DNA from: Lepidonotus clava
Lineage: Eukaryota > Annelida > Polychaeta > Phyllodocida > Polynoidae
Direction: 5' to 3'
DNA: 64,000 nucleotides
NCBI GenBank assembly: GCA_936440205.1
Contig: OW387139.1
Location: 24,082,378 to 24,146,377, forward strand
A program made the position numbers and the translations under genes. Shown here one piece after another: positions 1 through 12,240 of this stretch. Below the pieces are notes generated by a model. It saw only the letters and a program-made list of their open reading frames with translations, was not told where the DNA came from and did not search any database. The number at the start of each line of letters is the position of its first letter. Within the stretch, counting starts at the first letter, position 1.

Positions 1-1639
1 CCCCGCCCGGCCCACAACAAACAGACACTCCTCATTGATCGTCGCTTCTCTTGTTTAACTTTCACGAGGCACACGTCGTTTTTACATCATCACCCTACCC
101 TTTTTTATGTCTGTCATTCCCAAAGTTTTCCATTGGATTCTCACAAAATTAACTAAGAAGATTCGAGAAGAAGATTAACAAAAAGTTTCATCATATTTTC
201 CCGCCAGACTGTGGTGGAAGTGTTGCTAAAACTTATTTTGTCAAGGCGGTAACGGAGCAGACGAGATTGAGTTAACGATCGGGGCAGACGGAAGCGTGGC
301 AGTTTGTCGTTGGACATGCCCAGCACACAGAGCCCCGGCTAATATTGGTGATCATGTGTGGGGTGTATTGCCTTACGTGGAGGGGTAATGCTGAGAAGTC
401 CCCACGCCAGATCGGTCTATCGATGACCCACGGGGAAAACAGAGTCAAGTATCTAAAGTACATGTGATCAAAGTGGGTCTGCCACTTGTTTGGGAGTGTC
501 TTTGATCGGGCATTTTGAATGCAAGACACGTGTCTCTGCTCCGATTCCTCTGCTAAAGTTTCAGTAATATCTGTTGTGGTCTAAACAACCGAACATCCAG
601 CCAAATATTCAATACTGCCTATTGAATGCGTAAAAAGATCCAAATGAACATGTTTTCCCTCCGATGAACATGACATTTCATCATATGTTCGGAATATATT
701 AGAACTAAATTTCTGAAGTTTTACTGTATATTTGAAGTTCGTGGCTTGTTCTATGAAGTCACTCTTTGCAATGTTTTATTTGTAAACTTCCATGGCTGTG
801 ACATCACAATGTGTCTATACAGAACACTAGAGGCTTTAAACACAAGAGGAAATCCCCTTGGAGAAGGAAATTGTGTCATCTAGCGCAGCAAGCCGGACCT
901 GAGTCATGGCGGGTGGTTCAGGTAAAGACGGCCCTCCGTCCCTACTGTGTGCCCATTGAGCAGGCTCAGACTCGGCCAACATCTTACCCTTTGTGGGGCA
1001 GGCCTTAGAAGCCCGCCAGTTCTAAAAGGGTTAAACCCGCCTGGGGGCAGATAATTTAGCCCCCTTTTAGAACCAAGAGGAAACCCCAAGCCCTGCCCAG
1101 CCTGCACCCCACGCACTCCTCCCCTCCCCCCAGGTTTCTTCAAGGAGCCCTCGGCTCTAGCTAGCCTCTTCTAGGAGCGGTTGCCATGGCAGCTAAGTGG
1201 GGGTCGGCCACCCTTTGCCTGTCCAGTTTCAGGCTCTCAGCAAGCGGCTCAGGGAGAGGCGAGTAACTCGGCGTGCGAGCAGAAAGAAGGTCAACCGTAT
1301 TCACGATGGCCACCTACACATAGCAATACACCATACAGCGGGTTGTGAAATGTGTAACTGATGCTAGGTAACTGAATTGATACATGGACAGCTTCACTAT
1401 TATATCACCCGTTTATTACATATATGCATTAAGCAGATGCTTATGGTTGTAATTCTTGGTGTTCCAACATATTGCCCTAGATCACACACCAAACGTGTCT
1501 TTTGTAAATACAGATCAGAGAAGGACCTCTCAGGTGAAAGCCACTTTTAGGCCCAGACAAACAGACGGTTATTGTGGTTCAGTGACGAGCTGCTCCCGGC
1601 GGGGTCTAAGCTGCTCGAGGGCTCGGCCTCATCGTGTAT
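1..1639. other. SCAPER distal intron or 3' flank, left end
   Basis: Noncoding. Mostly AT-rich with a moderately GC-rich part at 830-1290. Contains a 12-bp perfect inverted repeat with a 31-bp loop (arms 1019-1030 and 1062-1073), an RFX-like word GTTGCCATGGCAGC at 1180-1193, and a GAGCTGCTC word at 1587-1595. Small ORFs here show no family resemblance. Confidence 0.6.
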
Positions 1640-1870
1640 GTTGAGCATGTCCGAGCCGGTCTCTAACTACGTTCAGCCCTGATAAGTGCCGAATCAGCCC
1701 CTCTCCGGGCGGGGCGGGGCTTATCGGGGGGCCCGTGGCTGGCGTGTTGATGAGGCGCCCACTGTGTGACAGATAAGGGCTTATCGGCGGATCATCCCCA
1801 CGGGCCCGCTCATCAGACTTTGATGTAGTCTAGAGCCACGCCCCACTGGGGCAAAGTGGCTTATCCCCAT
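1640..1870. promoter_or_regulatory. GATA-site cluster, candidate enhancer
   Basis: Seen: GATAAG or its complement CTTATC at 1681-1686, 1720-1725, 1772-1777, 1780-1785 and 1860-1865, five in 185 bp, with a GGGCGGGGCGGGGC Sp1/KLF-type box at 1708-1721. The pair at 1772/1780 is arranged head to head two bases apart. Such density is typical of GATA-dependent enhancers; activity here is inferred. Confidence 0.5.
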
Positions 1871-2289
1871 CCTGTCTCCCAGCTAGCTGGCAATATATCA
1901 ACATGACGGACGGAAATCCCTCCAAATGTAATCATCTCTAATCCCCGATTGTCTCTGTGAATACAGGGTCAGGGCAGGTCCCGGCCCTTTCAATATGACC
2001 GTAAAAACAGCCATCAAAGACATGTATATACGTGCTTTAAGGTGACTCGTTGATTACACGTGTGCTGCCCAACATTACTTACAGTGGAGGAGGGAAGCAG
2101 CTCTGTTTAATACACTCTCACATCGTCCATGTCGAAGTGGGGCCGTAGCTGATAGCCTACATACCCTTAAGGAGGAGAGAGTGACCCCATTTCAGAGCCC
2201 CAGGTCGCGGAGATGTATGGTAAGTTATACTCGAGCAGTCCCTCTGCTGGCCAAGAATCAATAGTTCTCACGGCAAATTAATTCCCGAC
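1871..2289. other. intronic spacer
   Basis: Mixed composition, no gene. On the minus strand 2240-2250 reads CCAGCAGAGGG, the eleven core bases of a CTCF site, but the next base departs from consensus. Confidence 0.4.
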
Positions 2290-2660
2290 AAAAGTACAAA
2301 CACACACCGGGGGCCCTCTGCGCCGCCGGCCGCGCCTCATGCCACCCTAAGTAAACGCTGCTCCTCATATGAAGCTTAATTGAAGACCGGTGCGAATAAT
2401 AACAGAAATTGGATTTGATTGTGATCTTTAATTAAGCGGCGACCGAGGCCTGTTTGCAGTGGCACGGCCCGAGGACAGCGGCGCAGGAGGCGCGGCCCGG
2501 TAGCGAGCTGTTGAATGTCACACAGGGCCAATAGAGCGCCCATTACGGTCAATACGACCTAGTGCTCACTAAATATTATCACTGCTTGATGAGAATTATG
2601 GAGCGGCCGGCCGAGGCACACCGGCCATACAGACAGGCCAAGAAAACGCCGGCGCGAAAG
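2290..2660. promoter_or_regulatory. CpG-rich candidate regulatory block
   Basis: GC-rich, CpG-rich sequence interrupted by homeodomain-type AT words: TTTAATTAA at 2427-2435, GGCCAATAG (a CCAAT box) near 2527 and GAGAATTATGGAG near 2590, followed by GGCCGGCC. The alternation of CpG-rich stretches and short AT cores is what conserved noncoding elements look like; conservation cannot be tested here. Confidence 0.35.
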
Positions 2661-4384
2661 TCATGAGTAATAGTCTCTGGTCAAACAAACCCAACCTGTT
2701 CCCGTTTCCCCAACCACAACACGCTCTCCCTTCACCTCCAGTCCCCTCCAAGTTTATAAGACCACGCATCTAGTTCTACTCCGTGTTGTGGGCGCCAAGT
2801 GAGTTAGTGGGACCCATCCCTCTTATGCACGGACGTGTGCAGTGGCCATTCAACCCGGCCAATCTGTTTAGGTGTGGGTGCCGGGATGTGCATACACTCT
2901 CACCGTCAACCCCCTGCCTTCACCCAGGCACCAACTCAGTGGTTGTCTACTCTGTCTTTCGTCCGTTTTAATGAATGCGTCCACGTTTTGTGATATTTGC
3001 CGCCAACTGCAATATCTTTAATGTGCGTGCCTGGCACCCCCTCGGGGGAATGATACGGCCGTGAAAGGCCCGGTCGTTGGGGTGTACACAACCAGTTGTA
3101 TATTAATCAGTCTCAAATAGTGTGATTCAAAAACACGTTTTGCTATTCAATATTTAAAGGCAAATATCTAAATGGAGTTTTTGCACAGTTGATGTAAGTT
3201 TACTTTGAGAAAGCGTACACAGTGAACACAGTTTGTTGAGATACAGGGAAAATATGTTGTCCGTATAAATAGAATGTGCATCTAATCGTATCCTGTGTAA
3301 CATTAGCTAACTGAAAGTGTAGAAATCGATGGTCTTTTTTAATTTCGTGTTTCCAATCAGTCATACAAATCCGGTGATTCTTAGGACAATATCCTTTTAC
3401 ATTAAATATGGAAAGGGCTATGGACAAAGAAGCGGTAGAAAGGGAAAAAGATGAAGGGTTTGGGCCATAAGGGGATTTTTGTCTGTAACATAAACAAATC
3501 GGCGACAAATCCGTTGAGCTGAGTCTGGGTCGGCGACCTGTGTGTAGCGGCGGGCGTTGTATCGACTCGTTAAGGGTGTTCTTTAATCAGGCCAGGTGTG
3601 GCCGTACACACCACCTTCCCTACCGCCCCCCGTCCCTACCCACCTGACACCTTCTCACGCTGCACTGGCGCTCCCTGTGTTGACGCCTATCTCAGCAGAG
3701 GCACTGAGGAATCTTTACTTTCATTTTTTTAAATCAACCTACCTCTGCGGAGGAACTGGGGAATCTTTACTTCTTTTTGGTTTTAAATCCATATCATTTT
3801 GAGAATTTGGGTCGGGCATAGCAGACAAAAAATCGACAGGAATGTCTAGTAGGAAAATACTTCTTTACTTAAATTCAAATTTTGATATTTGATTGAATCT
3901 AATACTTATAGTATATCATCTAAATCACGGTGTTCTGATTTCATCAATTGTAAATTTTTAACTAATCTAGTATCTATATGTGACTATGTTTAACAAAGGA
4001 GAGTAAAGTGAGAGGGCCACATATTTAAAGTGATCACGAGAATTTGTCCATGTGACCTTGTTTAAAGATCTATCCATAGATCACATTGTCTTTTAGATAG
4101 GAAATGTGCATTTGTCTGGATACCTCTTATATATTCAACTGTTTGTTCTTTAATTCTATTATGCTAAAGTGCCTTTCACTTTGCCTTTGTCGATATGTCA
4201 TACTAATATCCTATCAGGATATAATGAAAGTAGCGCGCAGGAGCGGCCATGCATATCATCCACACCTTCCATCCTCCTATTGTATACCGATGTTATCTCT
4301 CATTGCACCTAGAAATCGACTTGGCTTTTCTCACGATGTGAATTCTTACTGCCTGCATGTAGCCTACACATAGCCTTATATGCC
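2661..4384. other. intronic spacer with 52-bp duplication
   Basis: Mostly AT-rich and featureless. A diverged tandem duplication has period 52: GGAATCTTTACTT at 3708-3720 and 3760-3772, each followed by a T-rich run ending TTTAAATC. Confidence 0.5.
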
Positions 4385-5010
4385 ACCCTTTGACCAGGAT
4401 CTCCTACCAACTCTCCCCACCTGCCGTATTAACCTAGCGGCAGGTGGTCAGCTCCCTGCGGTGCCTCAGTGCCCCGAGACGTTCACTGACCTTACTTTCA
4501 CCACCTCCACCACACTGACCACTGGCCTGACCGCTACACTGCCCACAGTATAGAGCACCAGGCTGGGCCGGGCCATGTCGCCCCTGCTCCGATCATGACG
4601 CATCGGCGGGCGGCACTACACACTGGGATTGTTTCATGGCCGGGACAAAGGGCGCCGCGTGGCCGGATCAATCAGGGATGGGGCAGTGACGGCAGGGTGT
4701 GGGTGGGGGTGAGAGGGCCACGGCAGGGGGCCCAGACACCCAGCCTCCATAAAGACCAATCAACCGTGACCTGCTCACTGGAGCAGCTCGACACTCATAT
4801 CGCCGTCTGCCGGTGGCGGCGCCACTATCGCCGATGGTGGGGCAGAATTAGTTGGATGGGACATGGTGGAAGGGCAGGAGGGTAAAGAGCTATGATTCAA
4901 GGGGAAAGGGCCCCGCCTCCTGCCCCCTAACGCAACCCCTTCACTGTCCGGCCCTGACCGGCTCCACAGAGGGTCAAGGGTAGGACGGTCCCAACACAGC
5001 CTTTTCGCCT
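4385..5010. promoter_or_regulatory. GC-rich block with GAGCAGCTC
   Basis: GC-rich interval between AT-rich flanks. GAGCAGCTC at 4781-4789 follows a CTGCTCACTG half-match. The short + strand ORF 4595-4885 is low-complexity and unconvincing as protein. Regulatory role is inferred from composition and motif only. Confidence 0.3.
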
Positions 5011-5995
5011 ACATAGGACCTCCTGAGCAACGCCTTTTTACATATTCTGATCACATCATACCACATCCCAATAAGATCTACTCTTAAGTCAACAACTCCT
5101 ATGACTATTGAATACGGAACACACTAGATCAACACAATATTTGTCCATCAACTGACCTTATAAGTTGAGAAAACAATGACACGTAACTGCCAAACATGCG
5201 TTAAGCTGAATATTTCGCAAGGTAAGGGTTAAGGCCACAGTATGATTAAATACCGCAGAAAATGTACGGAGGGTTTTAAGTTTAAGTGGCTGTCAGCAGA
5301 GAAACGTCGAATATGGTGGTCATCAGTTCTCAAATGATCGATGGAGACCCATTATTCCGTGTAGGGCCCTAATTTCTGTCATCGGCCCAACACGGATAAA
5401 ATTGACCATCCATCAAAGAACGTCTTGTTTGTAATTGTTTGTTACGTAGTGGTCTCATAAATTCTAATCATATCCACTGCAGTTTTTAATTTCGCCTACA
5501 TAGCGAATTGATCGCCTTCTCACCACCCACTGTTTCATCGAGGGACGCGCCATTACATGAATTAAAACTTGTGAAGTCGAAGTATAATTTTTATTTCCGC
5601 TTAGCCTGGACTGGCTAGCATTACATTTTGTGTTAATGCAAACTAGATGCAATTTAAAGTCTCCGCAGGGCTATCTCTTTCGATACCTCACAGCACGTGC
5701 TACTCTAGGGATTTGGCTTGCCATGAGTAAACCAACGTTTTTATATACTACTTACTAAACTTGTCAATGCTGAAATTCAAAGCGCACTACACCTGTTGTG
5801 ATCATACATTACAGAAACCGTGAGGCTACTGTCTCCATGTGCCCCAAAGAGCCATTTCTAGGCCATTTTGAAGATGGTAAATCTAAGACTATTGAGTCAA
5901 TAATATACACTCTCATAATGTGGGCTATCAGGGCTTTTTTCCAGTTATATCTCCCCCTTCCCCTTGGTGATAGATTCCAAGAAAACAGTTCAACC
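5011..5995. other. AT-rich intronic spacer
   Basis: I see no gene, repeat or notable motif cluster in this stretch. Confidence 0.5.
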
Positions 5996-6900
5996 CCTCT
6001 CTTCATTTTCCTCCGGTATGGAGGGCCTGGGGCGGCAGGTTTACGCTGGAGATGACCTTAGCGGTCATTTACAGCCCCCCTGGACCCGGGCAGTGGTCAG
6101 CAGGGCTTTCAGCAACAAGCCGAGCGTCCAGCCGTTAATTAGGTCGGCCCAGCAGACAGGGCCGAATGACCCTAAGGGGAGGGGGCCCGTCGGGATCACC
6201 GACCCACCACTGCCTGGGGAGGAAGGGCGCAGGAGCGGTCAGTGTGGCCGGGGGAAATCAGCCGCCGGTCCCCAGCTGACCCTCCACTGACCATCAGACT
6301 GACCGCAGACACAGGACGCAATGTAAATGTCACGTGCTACGGTTACCGCCTGGCCTTGGGAAAACACGTTGGGTGTGTGATGGGGGGATTCGGGGATGTC
6401 AGGGGTTTGAATGGGAACATTATAGATTATTTGTTAAAACGACTGTTTCTGTCTGTCTGGTAGGTGCCAATAAACTTTGCAGGTTAAATGAATCAGACCT
6501 AGCTTTTGCCTTAAGGCGTTGGCTCGAGAGCTCTGAGAAGGAAGAATGCAATAGGTGGGCGTCCTGTTGGGGAAACCAAGCAGGGAGTATGGCGGCAGGG
6601 TAGGTAGGGGTGGGGGTTAAGGGAGTAGGAGGGGAGGAAGCCCCTCCTCCTGGGAGTCGGTTAATCAAAGCACCTGTGTGAGGTGGGCTGTGGATAGGGG
6701 CAGCAGGGAAATTAACGCCTGTCTCCGCCTGGCATGCAATAAAACACATGGCCAGAAAGCGTGAGGGAAAAGATCAACACTGACTGGCCCCCACAGGCCT
6801 GTCACGGATAGCATCAGTATACAAACCCTGGGTGGTCGCCGGAGGAGCCTGGTCTATTACTCTACCCCAGTCAGCGACTCAGTATCTTTTACTACGGAAA
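5996..6900. promoter_or_regulatory. GC-rich candidate regulatory block
   Basis: GC-rich block with a homeodomain word GTTAATTAGG near 6135 embedded in CpG-rich sequence, and alternating purine-rich runs (6590-6660). Several overlapping ORFs on both strands are composition artefacts. Candidate noncoding element only. Confidence 0.3.
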
Positions 6901-7140
6901 ACCTATGGTGACCGAAGAGTACCTAGTTATGTTTTGATACTCGCAAGACGACGGTCTCAAGTTCATATATATTCAACAATGCATCATTATTCAAATACGA
7001 TTATCCATTAAAGGCCAGCGTATTTCAACTATTTGTCATCAAATAATTTAGAGAAATTGCTCATTCGTAAAATGTCACCCAAGTGTAAGTTCAAAACTAT
7101 AGTGTTGAGATTTCTAAAACCATGATCTTTAAATTGAAAC
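6901..7140. other. AT-rich intronic spacer
   Basis: No gene and no repeat noticed. Confidence 0.5.
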
Positions 7141-7620
7141 TTCAATATAACTTCCCAAGTTGCCCCGTGTGAGCTAGGTGGGGCTCTGAGCCGATTACCT
7201 GGAATCTAAACACAGTCAAGTGCTCTGATGGATTGTATGTCATCCTCCGATTCAAGGGGAATCTTGCCGACAGCTCGCCGACCCCGTAGAGCCAAGGGAA
7301 TGATCGTCTTAAGCCTTGGGAAGCACGCGAGGCTTTAAGTAGCGGGCGGGCGCCTGCCAGGCCACAGCCCCCGACATGGCTTTGAAGGCGGGGTCGGGTG
7401 TCGCAGGGGTCCTACCTCGGCCCCGTATCGATTTTAATCAGTTCTGGCAAACGTCCATTAAAACAATAGGGCTAATTGCAGGCGGGCTCGATGGTGCCTT
7501 CAACAAACGGCCCTACTTAAAGCGCCGGGCAACCCGATCGGCCGGCGTCCGGCTTTCGGCCGGGGAGAGGCAAAACACAACGTCTTGGGTTACTTTCAAG
7601 AAAGTGTCTATGTTTTAAAA
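7141..7620. promoter_or_regulatory. homeodomain-site block, candidate enhancer
   Basis: Between 7425 and 7560 CpG-rich sequence alternates with TTTTAATCAG, CCATTAAAAC, GGCTAATTGC and ACTTAAAGCG, four homeodomain-type cores in about 90 bp. This is a typical developmental-enhancer texture. The 80-residue ORF starting in it shows no recognised domain. Confidence 0.4.
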
Positions 7621-7924
7621 CGGAGAGCCTGGGCTTCTCCGAAGGCTGGATACTGGTTTCATTATACGCGACTGGAAAACACCAACGCTCTCTCGGCACA
7701 AGGTATCGAGTTAACTATCTTACAATGTCATTGCTAATAATTGGGGTCCCGTTGTTTTCCCTGTAGAATTCAACAGTTTTTAACACGTAATTTGGCAGGT
7801 AATTTATCTATCCAATATTTTAATCTGGATATGAGACGAAACTCCAGCCTTTGGAATCAGGATTTTCATGACGGAGTTGCCTTATCCGGAAGAACATAAC
7901 TACAAATAAAAATGACAGATTAAG

Positions 7925-8190
7925 TCATGGAACAGCCACAACTCAAAGGGACAAGGCCCAAGGTCTGGGTCACGAAAGGTCATGGATATCTAGGCCCTGG
8001 ATGCGAAGGTCACGTGCAAGATCACGTGACCCAGGGACCAAAAAGGAAAATGGCGGCGACCACAAAAAGAGTGGGAGTTCCGTTCATTAAGTACGATCGA
8101 CTTCCCGGACACAATTGAAAGAAGTCCCCCCTGGTAGCTGGGGCAGGAGTAACACGCCCCTGATAGCGGAGAGGGATCAGAGGCGATCGT
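7925..8190. promoter_or_regulatory. nuclear-receptor, E-box and YY1-like motif cluster
   Basis: Seen: GGGTCA (7967-7972) and AGGTCA (7977-7982) as a direct repeat spaced by 4; AGGTCA fused to CACGTG (8007-8016); TCACGTGACC (8022-8031); and AAAATGGCGGC (8047-8057), the textbook YY1 core. In animal promoters YY1 sites of this form often sit just downstream of a start site, so an unannotated + strand transcript beginning near 8040 is possible. No TATA box was seen. Confidence 0.45.
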
Positions 8191-8339
8191 TGTCTTCGCA
8201 TCCCATCCCGTGCTGGATATACATACTTTGTCCAGCAGATGACCAAATACATACGGAGTAATATATGAATTATATCCTATTGCTAGTGATGAATAAATCT
8301 CCTCTATGAAGTGGAAGCTACAATAGTAGAGCACGATTG

Positions 8340-8730
8340 ACCCGAGTTTGAAGGGTTAAGACGGGGGCACAGGTGTCTGCGGGAGCCGCAGGGTCACATC
8401 GATCTATGTCCGTGGTGGAGGGGGCCATTAGATCATCCAGGGTTTGGGTGGGAGCAGGGGGCTGGGCGGGAGCCGCGCCGGGCAGCACTGCCGAGGACCC
8501 GATGAGAGGGGATCAACCCTAACTGTATACCCCTAGATCAAAGCTGGATCCCACCGCCGCCACCCCCGACCCATTAACTCTGATTCATGGGCCCTATTTA
8601 TCGGCCTGAGGAGAGGTGTATTCACAAACACCTCTCATCAGTTAGGTCGCCTCATGGACTTGCATAAGGAGAAATGAAAACTAATTCCCAGGGTGCTGCG
8701 ACGCAGCAAGGCACTTGCTTTGTGAAGCAG
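8340..8730. promoter_or_regulatory. GC-rich block ending in a strong hairpin
   Basis: GC-rich from 8340. At 8606-8641 two 14-base arms (8606-8619 and 8628-8641) pair at 13 of 14 positions around an 8-base loop; the core is GAGAGGTGT against ACACCTCTC. It could be an RNA hairpin or a paired binding site. Confidence 0.4.
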
Positions 8731-9840
8731 AACTGGTCGTTTTAGTCGGGGTCTTTTCATATTTCTAATTCCACGTCTCCAGACAGGCGATTCTATGAGA
8801 TTTTAGAAAGCTATGTACATGAACAGGGATAGAATGATTAGGATCTATTTAATGGAACACATTTGAAATTTTGGAAATTAACAAATACTCAGATGCATTA
8901 TTACCCTATAGTGCAAAAGCTTCCTCTCTATAGTTTAGCATATATAAATATATTACTGAATCCAAACCAATAGTTTATTTACAGAACTTCCAAATTGTAT
9001 TGGAAGAACAGTGTATAACATCACTTCTTTGGGGGAAACACTTTCAAACACAAACATATGATAAAATATTATCACGCCATGCCCAACCAGTAGGTCCATT
9101 AGCCAAACAAAGAGATGCTCTTAGTGTGATTGCGTACAGCATGCTCTACATTAAGTGGAGATCATTTCAAAACTCATTTCCATAGCTTTCATCCTTCACC
9201 ACGGTTTTGTAGGGATATTGATATATCTGTACACATAATCTAGATTTTAAAAACACGCCACCAGTGCAATAGAATTCCTTAATTAATTTTGAGACTTATC
9301 TTGTTTCAGATATACGCTATCGGAAGGGAACTCAATTACTATAAAATAAGTGCCACTGTCTGTTAATGAAGTGATGTTGGATCTGTGAAAAATGTTTATG
9401 ATGAAGACGATAACTGTATGTCAATTTTAATGGGAGAAAATTATGTTCATTAATAGTCTGCAGGGAGGCGGTGTGTGGCCTGCGCAACATTGCGTGGCCC
9501 AAACCAGTAGCTCGACATCAGCACTAGCCATTATCATGAGAAGGGTGAGAATTACGATGATGGATACAGGGATAGACTTTTGTTTTACATTGAAACAGCA
9601 AGTAGGACAGAAACAACCCAGACCAGGAAGGCAAGAAAAACATAGAAAGTGGGCGCTCGAGACCACTGAGCGGCAGAAAGGGCCCAAGGTAGTTACAAAT
9701 AACAGACAGATACTGGGTAGACGTCTAGGGATACCCTGGACTTAAAATAATGCAAAAAAGAGAAAGAAAGACGTGAATAAAGGAATATACGGAGATTCAG
9801 TGAAGCTGTAGTCCTGCGCAGATGTTGCTGTTATGCTGTT
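8731..9840. other. AT-rich intronic spacer
   Basis: Two ORFs of 61 and 100 residues (9000-9185, 9443-9745) have no recognisable domain, and the second overlaps an ORF on the other strand. I treat the stretch as noncoding. Confidence 0.45.
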
Positions 9841-10390
9841 ATTACGGAGACTCAAGGACCCTTTTCGGTAACCCCAGCTAGTAGACACAACAGACGGCTG
9901 ACCCCAGAGGCCCCATCCCCTAACCCCTGCCCCCCAGTGATCCGCCCGATCTAGTCACAGCCCCCCGGATCCAAGTGGTGAGGTTCCCAGACCCCCGCCG
10001 ATGATCCCGCCGACATCCAGGCCAGGGAGCAGGGCTGGGGGTGGCAAGGGTGGGGCTCTAACCTTCTGCCGGCCCACCCTGCCCGAGGCCTATAGGCTGA
10101 GGGCGGGGCGGGGCGGGGGAGGCGGGGCCGAGGGGCGCTAAAGCTAAAGCCGGGTGAAGAGAGGGTTTAAGCTGCCGGCTTTTAAATGTATCGATCCTGG
10201 ATCAGCGCGGGCAATGAGGCACGTGGCGCCGCCTGGCGGAGCAGAAGGAGGGCGCCGCGCATTAAGACAAGGTCCCGTGATCAATGTGCAAAGGTCGAAC
10301 CTGTCACCCTGACGGGGAAGACGTTCGGCGCGCACACAGCTCCCTGCGCGCATCTCTCCACACCAATCCGTGCGGGTTGATTAGGAACAC
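9841..10390. promoter_or_regulatory. GC-rich block with G-quadruplex motif
   Basis: Four G-runs with single-base loops at 10101-10119 form a canonical quadruplex or Sp1/KLF array (GGGCGGGGCGGGGCGGGGG). It is followed by CpG-rich sequence with TTTAAATG and GCATTAAGAC. CpG-island character with no transcript evidence. Confidence 0.4.
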
Positions 10391-11330
10391 ACGACCTTAA
10401 TCTTAGTGCTAGTAAAGGGGTCAGAGTACAAAGAAGATTTGACATTGCAATAAGTGGTTAACAAATAATAGAACTTATAAGATAGGGGGTTTGTCTCTGA
10501 AAGGAAAACAAACATGAGGAAGTTGCCTCAACCAACGTCCCATGCACGGAGAGAGGTGTGCAGCCAGTGCCTGGAGCATTTCATTACTTCAATCCAAGGG
10601 ACAGAATTAGAACAGGGACAACCAACTTAGTAGTTAATAGCTTTAGTGTCTGCAGTTGCAGAGAACACCAACAGCCAACGCTTAAACGCGTGCAGTGATG
10701 GCATGCCTTAGCATAGAACGGTAAGGACATCAGAGATTGCACCCAGGGCGCCCAGGCAGTGTCCAACCACAGGAGAAACGGAACCTTAGAGGGTTTGGAG
10801 GAGATCAGAACAAAATAAATAACTCAACGTACACTCTGCAAACGTTGCTGCTCACTCTGAAAGATGAATAATAGTGCCCTTATTTAGACAGATTGCCTAG
10901 ATCAGAATAAAAAACAAAAATGAAAAAGATCTTTAGAACAAAAAAGTTCAGAGCTAGTGCCCAAAGAATACAATGTGCTGATAGCATAATATCACAACAA
11001 GCAATACTCACTGAATACATAATTTACACACATTGTACACCAGCACACCGCTTGCACACAACAATCTCGTCTATATTTGCATACGGTTTATACAAAGATA
11101 TTTTATGGAAACTTCCATATTGATAATACAGTGTTTAATGGATACAAAAGGTATACCAAAGTGAAGCTGAGTACAGCTGAGTAACCGGGCATAATAATTA
11201 CGTGTAACTTTTGTGAAATATATAGAAACGTATACAGGATGTATGTCTATGACACTATGCAGGTCTTGGCTATATCTTCCTGAATTATGGGATAGGTGAG
11301 ACCAACGCCGTAGTAATGGGAGTGGCCAAC
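10391..11330. other. AT-rich intronic spacer
   Basis: No gene, repeat or dense motif cluster noticed. Confidence 0.5.
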
Positions 11331-12240
11331 AGTCAGAAGGGGCCCTCGGGTGTCCTCATGAAGAATTGAGATAGAAGCCGACTTGTGCAGGGAGGGCCTG
11401 GATCACCCGATCCTGCGGTATGTAGTATTAACTCAGGTAATCCAATCGGCCCCGCCACTCGCACAGCCGCTAGACACAGCAGCTATTATTGCACCATTGT
11501 AATATAATAAGAGGCAATCTTCAGATTGGGCCGGCTGCGTCGTCTCATCCAGCCAGGAGATGGTCATGTAGAACGCCGGCGGGGAAGGCGCCAGTGGAGA
11601 CGGTGTGTAGGCATGGACAGGGACCTACAGGAGGAGTTACGGGGCCCACGATTCGCTTCCAGGCCTCTCCAAATTGTCACCAGATTTATCTGCGAGCAGG
11701 TCAAAGGGAGAGACGATAATGGGCCGAGTCATCTTGGGGCAGGCCGAACGGGCCGAGCTGCTCGTGAGGTCACGACCTCCGCCCGACCCCCACGACCTCT
11801 CTGACCCGAGGAGCACGTGGTCGTGATCACGTGACCCGGGGTAATGTGAGCGCCGTTTGCAGGCCTGGTTATAAGGGGGTATAAGCATGATGAAGTGGCG
11901 GCGTCTGTATGTTCTGCGCCCTCCTCAGCCCGAGGCAAGCTGCTCGCATGAGTTGCTCCACCCCGAGGGCTGTTATCGGTGCAGGGGGTAGCTCGTCGGC
12001 CCGCGCTATCTGCCCAAACACCCCCGGGGGTGTCATCAAAGAGACACCACTCTGTGCGCCCCACTCGGCCCCCGCCCGCCGCCCGCCCTGACGGCTCCCC
12101 AAGTCACACTCAATGTTTCCACACAACAAGGGGACACGATCAGCGGTACGCCGGGAACACCTTAAGTCTTTACAACAGTAAGGCACGGCCATGTCCTCAC
12201 CTAGACATGAGAGTCAGCGTACTAATTCAGTTTTAGGAGT
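11331..12240. promoter_or_regulatory. GC-rich block with GAGCTGCTC and CACGTG sites
   Basis: GAGCTGCTC at 11755-11763, AGGTCACGACCT (an inverted AGGTC pair) near 11768, a CACGTG near 11815, and GATCACGTGACCC at 11825-11837. That 13-mer also occurs at 8020-8032. Related words AAGCTGCTC and GAGTTGCTC follow near 11940-11960. Overlapping ORFs on both strands are GC artefacts. Confidence 0.45.
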
